A stretch of 64,000 bases of DNA from positions 28,705,759 to 28,769,758 of the forward strand of contig OZ038462.1 in the NCBI GenBank assembly GCA_964036295.1. Direction: 5' to 3'. Positions 22,705 to 34,180 of this stretch are shown one piece after another. Origin of the DNA: Plumapathes pennacea (taxonomy: Eukaryota > Cnidaria > Anthozoa > Antipatharia > Myriopathidae). Below the pieces are notes generated by a model. It saw only the letters and a program-made list of their open reading frames with translations, was not told the origin of the DNA and searched no databases. Each line of letters opens with the position of its first letter. Within the stretch, counting starts at the first letter, position 1. Made by a program: the position numbers and the translations under genes.

Positions 22705-23327
22705 TACGTCAAGCGTGCGGAACTGGACACGAGTCAATAGTATCTCGTCGAGTTTTCGACTGTTTCGGACCATTTTTTTGTTAGAATATCCAGTGTGGGC
22801 TCCCTGTGTTATGAGACGCAGCACTTCACTTCTCCTTGAGAACTACCAGTACTAAAAGTATACAGGAAACAGGATCAGCAGCTGGGTATCTAGTTGGAAT
22901 TTGTATCCTGTGGTTGTTGCAATCATGACTTCGGCCTAAACTGACGCATGATCTAGAAATGTTATTTATATTTGATAGAGTTTCTTTTATTTGATTAAAA
23001 TAACACGCCAACAGTATCCGGCACAAGTTTATTTGTGGACGTCCAATGATTCAGTAATAACCTGACGTGACAAAACAGCTGAGTTCGATCTCATATCTAC
23101 TGGGAGGTGTTTTTTTTTATGTTCCCTTTTGGCAGCTGAAGATTACAATATATATCACTGTGGGTGCCCATATAATTGTATGGGAACTTTTGGAACTTTT
23201 AAATTCATTTCAGTGAAAAACGAACTTGATATGGAAGCGGAAACGAAGGAGACTAAGCGGATTGATAGAAATTATAAATGAACATGGCAGAGTTTTTGAG
23301 AGAATTGAGAGAATTCCGCCAAGACTG

Positions 23328-23843
23328 CCCGGGGGGGGGGGTACTCCTTATGATCGGCTATACGGGGAGGCTCCGCCCGAGAGGGGTGTATTTTTACGAT
23401 CGAGATATAAAAAAGGGTATAGGAAAAGGACGTTTTTTAGGTATTTCAAAGGGTCAAGGTGGAGTGAGGAAATAATTTTGGTATTTTAAAGGGGTACGAA
23501 AAACTCCAGGAAAAACCGGGGAAAAAAAACGGCGGAAGACCGGAAACTCCGCCTTGTTAAAAGTGGGACTGCACCCCGCCGTGGAATCGAAGGCTACAAA
23601 TCAAAGCAAGAGGTGTTTGTACTGCCTGATGCTTCCCGCCAGTTTAGGAACTGAATAAATGATCTGTTGAAGAATATCGCGTTCCTGATCAAAGGTATAA
23701 AAAAGGGGTGCATTTGTACTGGAGGTATATAAAAGGGTCCCGATTTTGCCCCCAGGATGGTATTTTAAAGGGTAGGGGGTTGACAGTCCGGGCGGAGCCT
23801 CCCCGTACAAAAGTCCTTTGAGTACCAGCCCCCGCCTCCGGGC
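23328..23843. mobile_element. G/C-ended TIR element, full copy
   Basis: Begins CCCGGGGG..GGTACTCC and ends with an imperfect inverted copy of about 50 bp; the shared inner part is ACGGGGAGGCTCCGCCCG. Flanked by AAGACTG (23321-23327, 23844-23850). Non-coding and non-autonomous. A copy at about 9650-10023 has lost its left half. Confidence 0.75.
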
Positions 23844-23860
23844 AAGACTGCCACTCCAAA

Positions 23861-24024
23861 TGACGTCAACTAAATTTGCAGTGTGGGAGTTCATTTTCCC
23901 TTTTGACAGCTGAAGAGTATAGTATATATGAGTGTGGGTATCCATATACTGCAACACAGTTTGTTAAACGATTCGTAAGGCTGATTACAGTGGCCAGGGA
24001 CTGCAAAGTCGTCCTGCCCAGAAG
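23861..24024 (+). promoter_or_regulatory. CRE/TATA module and candidate 5' exon, copy 4
   Basis: CRE at 23861-23868, TATA-like stretch near 23920-23928, donor GT at 24025. A G/C-rich TIR element (23328-23843) sits immediately upstream. No CBP-like ORF follows before the next module. Confidence 0.4.
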
Positions 24025-24140
24025 GTGAGAGCTAGAAGTTATATCCCGTTTGCAACGGCTAAGGGCCTTGCATTGAATTTGTACTGGCATACAGTTTTAC
24101 GTTAAAACGTTGTAGAGTATGTGAAAAAACATAGCGTGCG

Positions 24141-24252
24141 TCTATAGTTATGGATGCACTTGGGAAGTTGGGAGAGCACAAGAAAAGCGCAAGAGCAACT
24201 CTAGCTTCGCGAGGGCTCTCCCAACTTCCCAAGTGCATCCATAACTCGATAG
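24141..24252. repeat. Foldback with 32-bp perfect arms
   Basis: Left arm AGTTATGGATGCACTTGGGA.. at about 24146-24177 and its exact inverse at about 24214-24245, with flanking TCTATAG/CGATAGA extending the pairing. The core AGAAAAGCGCAAGAGCAACT is shared with 2517-2600 and 59425-59570. Confidence 0.75.
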
Positions 24253-26083
24253 ACGTGCAGCTAACAGCATGAACCAATTTTCTTATAACATAGGAACACG
24301 AAATTACGAGCGAAGAACAAATTATAATTTCTGATTGAATGCAAAATTCTCTTTTGACGCGCAAAGGGAAACAAACTCTCTCATTGGCTGATTGAAACAC
24401 GCCACAAACTACTCAGCGTACGTATATTGAATTATAGAAGCACTTGGGAATTTTAACGAACACTTGAGAAGTTTGGAGAAGCACTCGGCGTTAAAAATTG
24501 TTAAAAAAAAAAATTCGTTGAAAAAAAAAAAGGTTAAAATTATCGTTACCATATTTTTGGTCTATAAATCATCTCATGTGACTAGGGAATTCTATATGAG
24601 ACTTAAATTCAAAGTTCCCCGCCGTTGAACCGGTTTGGCCTGGTTGTCAAGGGACAATTCAGAACAATTTGGGAATTGATTATAAAGAATAATATTTTGG
24701 CTATCTTGGAGCGAACTTGTATTTGCAAACTTGACCTCCTAAATAGGATTACAAAAAGCCCTTCAGAAGGATAGTTCATAAATGAGGTCAGCGAAGCATT
24801 TACGTGTGCAACACAGACCACAGGAAAGGCATAACGCCAGGTTCGTTATGAACGTGCCTGTCGGCCAGCTTTACCTGCACGTTTTGAGCAAGCTACAATC
24901 AAAAGTCGTTGGGACGCTCCACTTACGCACATTCGGAGCACAATGTAAATCCGTACAACCTATGGGGGTCTCATATTTCTTGTCGTCCCAACAATTTTGA
25001 CCATGATTGTAGCTGCTAAGTGTTTTCACGGCATTGTGATGCACAGGCACCACCCTTTCCGTTCTGCCCTCATCGTGGTTTCGCTATCTAATTTGTTTAC
25101 CCAAAAATAATTTTTTATACTAAAAAGGAAGTTTGGAAGATTGCTCATACATAACCGCTAGCTTGTAGTTGTAGAGCTTAGTTGTGACTTGGAGCCCGAA
25201 CTCTTCGTCAGCCTCGAAGCTCAAGACCTCCAGCCGTGATTCACGAATAAAAAAGAAGTCAACGAGTCCAGACGCGAGTCCCCATAAAATCTGCTCCGTA
25301 ACATGATGATAGAACAGCCCTTTCAACGTCTGTTATAATACTGCGGCTCACGTCCAGACAAGCTCAGAATACGAAATTATTCTTTCACGGGGCGTTCTTA
25401 ATAGGCCATGTCATTTGCCGCCCCCAAAAGGGACTCTTACTATTCAAATTTGTAAACAAATTAGACTTCAATGTCTTGCACAGAGTCGGAGTCTTTTGTT
25501 GTCTTTTGTTGGATGATGTCGCTCCCAGGCTGGAGCCTCACACGCACTGGTACCTATTGCTTCCGGAGTTAGAGAAGAAATTCAACACTCTGTTTGATGA
25601 ATTTGCGTTCTTTGTTGTCACCAAATTTTAAGCAGTCATTGCCACGTCGAAAATATCGAATATACATGGCAAATCCTCTAAAATGTTCGGTTTGAGACTC
25701 GCGGACGAGTCAGTAACTAAATCAACCGAAGGTGCGGGCGTCAGTTTACTGCAGGTATCCTGAACTTGCCCAGCTTTGCCGTTGATATACAGACAACCGG
25801 AGCCGAAATAATTTAAAATGCTCAGGTTAGAAGCATTTGTGACCGCGCAGATGTGCGCGTTTGTTTGAGTATTTTACGGAATAGGAAACACCAGAGCAGT
25901 TATTTGCAATGAGTCGCGCGGAACAAGAAGGAAGTAACTTTTCAGGCTAATGATTGTAGCTATTCCTATTCAGCGGAACAAAACCACTCTATACTGAGTA
26001 TCTTAGAGTGATAGTGAAAGTGACCCTCACAGTAATGAAGCAAATTAAGAAATTGCAAGAAATAACGCGGGAAGAAAAAACCC
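24253..26083. other. Repeat-unit DNA without a gene
   Basis: Parallels 16560-16860 and 17490-18640, with the LTR-like segment and the MITE 24895-25010. No supported gene. Confidence 0.5.
24895..25010. mobile_element. 116-bp MITE with AGCT target repeat
   Basis: Ends ACAATCA and TGATTGT with inner GTTGGGACG/CGTCCCAAC. Flanked by AGCT at 24891-24894 and 25011-25014. The related sequence near 17515 has a single AGCT and no insert. Confidence 0.75.
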
Positions 26084-26157
26084 GGCCTTCAACGGGAATC
26101 GAACATGACCTTCGCGATACCGGTGCGACGCTCTAAACCACTGAGTTATGAAGCTAC
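26084..26157 (-). mobile_element. tRNA-derived SINE head, third copy
   Basis: Same family. Two bases are missing next to the B box, so Pol III activity is doubtful. Confidence 0.65.
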
Positions 26158-26401
26158 ATGGGAGCTAGTCAAGTGTGTGGTTCAAATTGTTCCCGTCGCA
26201 GTGATGGGAATGATATGATATGTATGATGAATCACATATATATAAACTGCGGAACATAGAATGATTGTGAAGTTTCCATGCCAGGACGTACAGTTCATGC
26301 CGCAAGGATCACATTGAGGCGCAGTTTCAATTGATAATCCCAGACAGTCTTGGCGGAAGTCTCTCGAAAACTCTGCCATGTTCGTTTATAACCTGTGTTC
26401 A

Positions 26402-28381
26402 CACTAGATCGCTAAGTCGACTTGAGGAGCCAAAGTCTAAGTCTTCTTAAGTCTCCCTAAGTCGACTTAAGCGTTCAGACTAGAAATAAGAAGCAAGTCG
26501 AGGACATATGAGACGTCCTTCAAGACGTCCTTCAAGCTGTCATCAAAACTCACTTATGAAGCCCAGTTTTTATCCCTTGGGAAACGCACTAACGTAAGAC
26601 GTTCAGTTATTGTTATTTTAATTACAAAGCCAAAATGATCCCAAGAAACAGAAGAATAGCAATCGTAGCTGCAGTCTTTTACCTGTTGAATCTTCAACTA
26701 ATGATCAACAGAACCGCTTTGAATAATCTGATGTTGATCAGGGAACGAATGCAAGAGCAGATCGCATCACAAAACGAGCAATTTATGCTCTTGATCGCTC
26801 TACTCAATCTGATTGTACATCTCTGCTGTTAATCGTATCACATGGACGTGGCAACAACGTGGTTGTGCAACTATCATAAGACACTCATGCTGCAAATCAT
26901 ACTGTGAACTCTGCACCATTCCGGAAATCCAATTAGCTAAGTAAACCCTAAGTCAGGTTTTTACTTGCCTTAAACAAGGACCCTTGCTATAAAAGGGATA
27001 GCTCCTCCCCCTTTCCCGTGACGTCAGCACAATTTTGAAAAATAAAATGGCGGACATGAGTGAGCAGCAAACCAAATATACATATTTCGGTAAAACTCTC
27101 CCTTTATCAAGAGAATAATTAAGATAATATTCAATGGTGGACAATTGTTGTGAATAAAGTAGTCTGTTGCGTTTATTTACTTGCTTTTGGACGATTTTGG
27201 CTGTTTTTTGACGAACGTTTGAATTTCGCGCTCGTAAACCGTCACTGTCAACCTCGGCCCACCATTACTTTGCCACAGTCTCTCCTCTCCTTGTCTTTTG
27301 AGCCTGCAGAGCAGCTGAACGCGATCTTTCTCATCCTAGCATGCTCTGTGAGGGTTATTATTATACACTGCTCCATTGATGGCGGAAGTTGAACAATTGT
27401 CGTTGTTGTCTTCCACCTTCAATTGAGCGGTTTCTCGCGCGCACGCGATCGCTTAGCTTTCCAATTTTTGCGTAGCTGGTTATCATGGATCATTCGTGTA
27501 CCAAAAAGCCAAAATTAACGACCTCCCGAGCTCCTCGACTGCGATTTTACCATCCAATTAGAAGTGGAATCCCGTATGGAGGATCGCCTCAAAGGATTGA
27601 AGACGCGTATTCAACATGCGAAGAATGCGCTTTCGATAACTGGCCGAACGCCACTGGGAAACGTTAGGATGTTGGAACGGCTTTTAGATTCTTTTGAGCA
27701 GCAAGAGCGGGGACATTTGTCTAGTCGTCGTGTTCCTTCCTTCGGCCAACGGAAGAGTTGATGCGTTCACACTAACCGAGATTTGCTCTCCTTAGCGGCA
27801 GGTAACGAGAAACACTTTCTTTATTCTGTGTAAATGTTGTGTCTATCGCTGTAATCAAAAACCGTGCAAGGACCTTTGATCCTGCGGATATCTGGTTGAG
27901 CCAAAGACCCGTTGGTCTAGGCGGGAAATTCGCATTGCGCTCGTACTCATATTGTCGATTTCATTTCTTTACGTGTTATCCTAAAGCTAAATTAAAATAG
28001 TAGTACAATTGACATTCCTAATAAATACTCTCGAGCTCAAAGTAATAAAATAAAATTTCAGAAAGTATTGTGTATAATGTGTTTAGTTATACGCTTTAGT
28101 TATCTCTCTCTCTCTCTTCGGCTGTTATCAATGAAATGTAAGAGCGCCTTGGTGGTGATGTTCACGGCTCGAGGTCTGGAGCGAAATGAGTGACAGCTTG
28201 GCCTGTCCAACGGTCCTTTTATAGTCAGGGTCCGTGTTTAAGACAGACTTAGTGCCTTTGTTTTTACCGGCGTTTATGACACGTTAAGTCAAAAATCGAA
28301 TTTTTTGACTTAGTCGTTCAGACACGTTTTTATCGCTAAATCGTCTTAAGCTGCCACTAAGTCAGACTTAGCGATCTAGTG
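26402..28381. mobile_element. 1980-bp TIR element next to a CRE/TATA module
   Basis: Ends CACTAGATCGCTAAGTC and its exact inverse. Inner subterminal parts are rich in AAGTC/GACTT. It has its own CRE (27019-27026) in a GC-rich patch before ATGGCGGA. Small frames at 26635-26832 (65 aa, hydrophobic middle) and 27564-27761 (65 aa, basic/helical) match no family I know; no transposase seen. Confidence 0.7.
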
Positions 28382-28384
28382 GGA

Positions 28385-28520
28385 GTTAATTTTCCCTTTT
28401 GACAGCTGAAGATCAAAGTATATATGAGTGTGGGTGCCCATATACTGCAACACAGTTTGTTAAATGATTCGTAAGGCTGATTACAGTGGCCAGGGACTGC
28501 AAAGTCGTCCTGCCCAGAAG
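28385..28520 (+). promoter_or_regulatory. TATA module and candidate 5' exon, copy 5, CRE lost
   Basis: The sequence from GGAGTTAATTTTCCC onward matches the other modules and keeps the TATA-like stretch (28417-28427) and the donor at 28521. The upstream part with the CRE is replaced by the right end of the 1980-bp TIR element 26402-28381. It is the nearest upstream module to CBP-like copy 3. Confidence 0.4.
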
Positions 28521-29070
28521 GTGAGAGCTAGAAGTTATATTCCGTTTGCAACTAAGTTTTGTATTTCAATAGTTTGTTGGCTTACACTGTATTTGTACCA
28601 GCATACAGTTTGTACGTGAAGAAACGGCACATGCGGTCTATACTGGGCTAGCAGACAGTATTTTGTCAATTTTGAGATCCCTCCCTCGACTCAAATTGGC
28701 ACTCTTCCCATCATGCTCTTGGCTCCGCCGGAAAGAAAATAATGGCGGAACTTTATTTTGCGTATTTCCAACGCCAGTTTCTGACCGAATGAAAGTAAAA
28801 TTGACTGATCTCTTTTCAGCGAGATCAAAGTTTCGTCACTCGATCGTATTACGTCTTTGATTGCGCGCTCTTTCGTCGTTAATAGCTTAATTCTTGAAAA
28901 CTATGAGGGTACATTATGAATATCAAGTTGGATTTTGAAATACAGATCGAGGATGTTACAGCGGAAATCCTTATCACAGTTACTAAACCTAAACTATGAA
29001 CTGTTCGTTCATATCGCAACTGATCCGTTTCAGCGAGAACAGTTATGCATGAAAAAAACCTTTAAACTCT

Positions 29071-29784
29071 AAGTAATTATACCTTTCCCTACGCGACCAG
29101 TTGAACAACTTTATGGTTAAGGAAACATTAGATTATTTTCTTAATAAGTCAAAATACTAAACCGTGTTGTTATAGCGCTAGTTATCTCACGATTAAGATT
29201 TAATTTGTACATCCGGCAAAACGAATACAATAAGCATAAAATATTTTGTCATACGGAGCACTGGCCACTTAGTCCTAAGTCTTCTAAAACAACTTGTCGG
29301 TAACTGGGGAAGCAATTCGAACCTGAAAGCCTTACTAATTCATACCAATCAGACACTGCAAGGCCAGACCTTAGTGCACCTGAAATCTACGAGAAAGCTA
29401 TTCAGCGATCAAGGTGACTATAATTGATAATGTCAATCGCTGTATAGAAACTGGCCTTTGGTCAGTTACCCATATGAAAAACATTTCACCTTAGTTCGCT
29501 GTTAGATTTTAGATTTCGTCCGTATTTTAATTTCCGTATTTTAACACTTTGCAGGCGTTTTAGCTTGACGGTCTACTTGCTGAAACACGTCACTACTTTT
29601 GAGTTCCGGTGTTGATTTCATTCCGCCCGCCCTTTTGACTCTATTGTAGTATGGTATTTCGCTGGTTCTGATTAATGTAAGAAATATATTTTTCTTAATT
29701 CTCTATTAGCAAAACCGGGTCCAGAGCTATCGGCTATTCAGACGCGATTTCTTAGAAGACACTAACTAGAAATATGCTAATTAA
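29071..29784. repeat. Repeat unit E, copy 2, first part
   Basis: Matches 11920-11990 and 12120-12700, without the MITE and other inserts. No gene. Confidence 0.6.
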
Positions 29785-29969
29785 CAAATAAACCAGCTTC
29801 AAGCGTGCTCCGTTCAGAAATAAAGCACTTAGCAAGTGATGAGAGCACGAAAGAAGTGTAGGGAGAAACGCGAGCCGAACGCGAGCATTTTTCCCCACTT
29901 CTTGAGTGCTCTCGGCACTTGCTAAGTGCTTTATTTCTGAACGGAGCACGCTTGAAGCTGGTTTATTTG
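29785..29969. repeat. Long foldback, about 74-nt arms
   Basis: Arms 29785-29858 and 29896-29969 pair almost throughout (for example CAAATAAACCAGCTTCAAGC with its inverse). The loop holds GCGAGCCGAACGCGAG. It would form a strong hairpin if transcribed. Confidence 0.8.
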
Positions 29970-30902
29970 TCTTATAACATAGAACTTCAAAAATTTCACA
30001 ATAAAACTGTCTTTATTCATCAAAAATGTTGGAATGCTAACAGCGATGAAAAAATAGATTCTCCTAAACGGCTCGGCGGTCCGAATTGCCAAGTCAGTAC
30101 ATTTTCGCTTCAATTTTTCAACCAGGCCGTCTGTTCTATAAAATTAGACAACATCTCACAGTAAAGAACTATATTTCCTGTAGAACTTTGGACTACAAGT
30201 ACATGAAATCATACAGTCGGCTAGTGCATAGAATGCAAATTTGAAGGGAATCAACAAATGCTCCAACGGCCGACTCGAAAATTGTGTGAATGAAAACTTA
30301 CCGATTTCTTGACTCTACCTCGTAGTACAATCATTTGAAGTCCGTCCGAAAATTCTTCAATCATTTTTTTCAGTCACATCGTCGGAAATTCTTTCTCTTG
30401 CATCACTACAAACACATCTGTTCGTCTGTCTTCGCCGTTCATGTTCAGTGATTGCTCACGGCTGATCTTCTTCAACTGAATGATTTGCTCTCTCTTTCCT
30501 TGTTGAAGCATTCAACTTCATTCAAACAACCCACTGATGTAATTGTGACTCCCAAATATGCTGTACTTAGTGGACAGTTCTTAAACCGAGTCGCTTTCCA
30601 CGACGCTGACAAGAAACCTGCCGTTCTTCGACATAGATTTTCCCTCTCCAAACTGTTGAAGTGCTTTTTGATGGGGTCACGTTCTTTACCGATTCACGGT
30701 GAACCGTACTAGCCGGTGCCTTTACTTGAAGCCAACTTTTATCTCGAAGTTGGGCATTGGTGACTCCATTCTCGCATTATTTTCTCTTTTTTTCCAGAGG
30801 ATGACGTAAGCGTAGTTTATAACTTATAAACCACGGGTAAGTGTGGTTTATACTCTGGCAAACCACGGTTTTCGACCAATCAGCGCGCGGCTTGTATCGT
30901 GA
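29970..30902. other. Spacer without recognised gene
   Basis: An 86-codon frame (30452-30712) has no recognised motif. Imperfect AACCACGG repeats at 30826-30870. Confidence 0.35.
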
Positions 30903-31222
30903 CTATGTTATAATCGCAAATACCCCCTCGCTCAGCCATTGATTGGACTTTTACTTTGTTTTACCGAAATGTGGACTCAATCTTTTCTTCGAAGTCAAGT
31001 GCTACACGCAAAGGAAGGGGAAAAAGACTCGATTGCGTGACGCCGTACGTATTTCCCACGGTCGGCACGTCAAATTAAGTCATACAGTCTACCAAGCAAC
31101 GTTCTCAAAACTGAATACTTAAAGTTTGAAGCTGGTTGGCCGCCGTAGTACGGGAAAAAAGGAACACTAATTTTCCAATTTTGAATCCATAGGCAGCACA
31201 ATTAAATAGGCTTCCTGTGCGA

Positions 31223-31245
31223 TTTTTTTTTTTTTTTTTTTTTTT
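31223..31245. repeat. Poly-T run
   Basis: 23 T in a row, inside the inverted Helitron-family element. Confidence 0.9.
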
Positions 31246-31739
31246 ACTCAGAACTGCATGCACCAGACTCAGGCATGCATATTTAATGAGCTCGAATTGT
31301 TTTGTATGTGAACCCGCTCAAAACAGATGATTTCTCCCAAAATCAAAGCAAAACTTGAACGGTTTACTTCAAATTATACACGGGCTTCAGACCTAGTCAT
31401 ACTTCAAGGGGTTTGTGAACGATTCGCGCTGCAATCACCGCGTCTCTGATTACAGCATTTGTTACAGTTTTAGCCTTAAAAGCAAAAAATGAGACATTTG
31501 ACTAAATCATTCAAGACTCCAAGTTCCGATTGCTCTGAGCAAATACGGTAGCCGAAACTGGTGACAGAAGCGTATTTTAAAAAACAATACTTTGATGGAA
31601 AATGATCAGTATACAGATTTTTAAAATATATTCTTGAAGTGATCGAGTTACACAAGATACGGGATAGAATATATTTGTCATGATGATTGTTCGATTTTTA
31701 CTGACTGACCTTTGTTGCTTGTCCTTTCTGAATAAGTAT

Positions 31740-32473
31740 CTGAGTTTAACACAAAACGGCTTCTGAAGCTCCCAATTTGCTTTCAAGCGTTGTTCCCTTT
31801 CCGGAGCCGTTTCTTCGGCACGCTTCCGTTCATGATTCTGTCGGTTATAACATGTTTGTCGTCTTTTCTCTAGACGTATTTGGCGCTGTTCGATCGTTTC
31901 ACGTTTTCGCCTTGCCCGTGCCTGTTCCCTTCTCTTGAAGACGAGCTTCGCGAGACCGGTTTTCCAGTTTACGTTCTTCGACAACTGCAGCACGCTGTTG
32001 TCGGCGTAGAGTGTTGGCTTCATTTTGAGCTAGAAGCCTGCGGGTACTCTGTTCAGACGATTCATTGCCACGTCGGAAAGCTACTCGCTGGCGATTGGAT
32101 TCTCTTTGCGGAGTCGTCTGCTTGGCCCGCTTTTGTTTCTGAAGTTCCCGATTCGCTTTCAAGCGCTGTTCTCTTTGTGGAGTCTTTTCTTCATGCCGCT
32201 TTTGATCGGCATTCATGCGCTGTTTTCTCTGCGGAGTCTTTTCTTCGGCCCGCTTTTGCTCTTGGAGTTCCCGATTCGCTTTCAAGCGCTGTTTCTTTGC
32301 GGAGTCGTTTCTTCGGCACGCTTCTGTTTATCATGCTGTCGTCTTTTTTCTAGACGTATTTGGCGCTGTTCGATTGTCTCAGGATTCCACCTTGCCCGTG
32401 CCTGTTCCCTTCTCTTTTGAAGACGAGCTTCGCGAGACCTTTTTGTTTCAAGTTTTTTAGTTTTCAAATTCAT
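31740..32473 (-). pseudogene. STPR-repeat protein fragment, frameshifted
   Basis: Highly charged frame made of about 23-residue repeats such as RAEEKTPQRKQRMNADQ and QREQRLKANRELQKQKRA. This length and K/R/E/Q pattern is that of STPR DNA-binding repeats, known from FMBP-1 and from N-terminal parts of some Helitron-associated proteins. The frame shifts near 32285 and again near 31960, so it is broken. No Rep or helicase domain follows. A sister copy lies at 45416-46150. Confidence 0.6.
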
Positions 32474-32730
32474 TTTCGTGAACGCAGTTACTTACAATAG
32501 TCAGCAAAACTAACCACGCACATGTAAAGTTCGACGTTGAACGGGGCTAATCGATAATTATTATTATTACGTCATAGGTTTAGGCACCTGGTCTAAAAGG
32601 TCGCCCTATGACAGACTGACAGAGTGACTGACGAACATTAAATTTCGAGATGGCGACTCGCTTGGAGTCTCCAAACAAAGTGATTTTGCTGCATTAGCGC
32701 CGTGATTGTTACCCTCGTTTAGCTCTGGGA

Positions 32731-33580
32731 AAACTACAAACTCTCAACTAATGATTTTAAAAACAGTTACGACACCATAGTCAAAAGTTTAAAATTGCCC
32801 TTTTATATTGTTGGTCTGTAAATCATCTCATTTGACAAAGGAATTTTATATGAGACTTATAGTCAGAAGTTTTCGCGGTAACTGAGTTCCCGTTGAGCCG
32901 GTCTTAACCTGGTAATAGAGCAGCCCTTTTAGCGTCTGTCAGAGTGTCTGTTATAATACTGCGACTCAAGTTCAGACAAGTTCAGACAAGTTGCGATCTA
33001 AGTTCAGAATACGGAATTACTTATTTTCACGGGCCGTTCTTAATAGGCCAACGTAATTTGCCGCCCCAAAAGGGTGTCCGTGCCCAGTGAGGTACTCCTC
33101 TATAATTAATATTTGCATACAATTTAGACTTTACTGTCTTGAACAGAGTCGCGGGAGTCTTTTGGGATGTCTTTTGTTGGTTGATGTCGCTTCCAGGCCT
33201 GGAGCCAAGCACACATAGGTACCTATTGCTTCCGGAGTTAGAGGAGAAATTTAACACTCTGTTTGATGAATTTGCGTTCTTTGCTGTCACCAAATTTAAA
33301 GCAGTCATTGCCACGCCGAAAATATCGAATTTACATGGCAAATCCTCTAATGTTCGGCTTGACACTCGCGGACGAGTCAGTGATTAAATCAACCGCCCAA
33401 GGTTGCGGGCGTCAGTTTACTGCAGGTATCCTGAACTTCCCAAGCTTTGCCGTTAATATACAGACAACCGGAGCCGAAAGAATTCACTTTGTGTACTTTT
33501 CGTTCTTCAGATTACAAGCATTTGTGACCGCGCAGACGTGCACGCTATAGAGCAAAAACAGACTAAGAGGGCGTTTGTTT
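32731..33580. repeat. Repeat unit E, copy 2, second part
   Basis: Resumes the homology with 12690-13450 after the Helitron-family insert. No intact gene. Confidence 0.65.
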
Positions 33581-33798
33581 GAGTATTTTACGGAATAGGA
33601 AACAACAGTGCAGTTGTTTGCAATAGTCCCTCGGAACAAGGAAGTAACTCTTCAGGCTAATGATTGTAGCTATTCCTAATCTGCGGAACAAAACTACTAT
33701 AATAAATACTGAGTGTCTTAGAGTAATAGTGAAAGTGACCCTCGCAGTTATGAAGCAACTTAAGAAATTGCAAGAAATAGCGCGGAAAGAAAAAATCC

Positions 33799-33873
33799 GG
33801 CCTTCAACGGGAATCGAACCCATGACCTCCGCGATACCGGTGGAACGCTCTAAACCATTGAGTTATGAAGCCA
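33799..33873 (-). mobile_element. tRNA-derived SINE head, fourth copy
   Basis: Best-preserved acceptor of the four (GGCTTCA against TGAAGGC). The body with GCGCTATTTCTTGCAATTT and the GTGAAAGTGACCCTCGCAG core is present on the plus strand before it (33728-33780). Confidence 0.7.
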
Positions 33874-34180
33874 CGTGGGAGCTGGTCAAGTGTGTGGTTC
33901 AAATATTTCCCGTCGAAGTGATGGGACTGATATGATATGCATGATGAATCACATATATGTGAACTGCGCAACATTATTAGAATGTTTGTGAAAGTGACCC
34001 TCGCAGTGATAGCACTAAGCAGTTGCAAGTCGCTAAAACTAAAAAAAAATAATTCCATACAAACCTCTCTTGTGTTCGTTACTGGATCTTACCGGAATGG
34101 ATCAGTAAAAGAATATAAGAGGCTATGTATGGAAATTTTAGAACTTTTAAATTCATTGCAGTTAAAAACAAAGGAACGAA

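Larger units (their letters stand above)
22705..24070. repeat. Duplicated block C, copy 2
   Basis: Pairs with 9150-10260; carries the full-length 23328-23843 element. Confidence 0.8.
30903..32730 (-). mobile_element. Helitron family member, inverted, with STPR remnant
   Basis: On the minus strand it begins near 32730 (TCCCAGAGCTAAACGAGGG, then CGGCGCTAATGCAGC) and ends near 30903 with GCGAGGGGGTATTTGCGATTA and a mutated CTAG. It inserts into unit E, whose flanks continue at 32731. Interior matches 45133-47058. Confidence 0.65.

Noticed and set aside
31880-32460. Plus-strand frames (157, 104 and 81 codons) rich in Phe/Leu/Ser
   Set aside because: Antisense of the K/R/E-rich STPR repeat; the equivalent frame at 45408-45722 is on the other strand of the sister copy.
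13079-33387. Exon-like stretch (..LPELEEKFNTLFDEFAFF..) at 13130, 18090, 25530 and 33195
   Set aside because: Open in two copies, but broken by stops at 13170-13175 and by an added T near 25627, so coding is not conserved; kept only as repeat.
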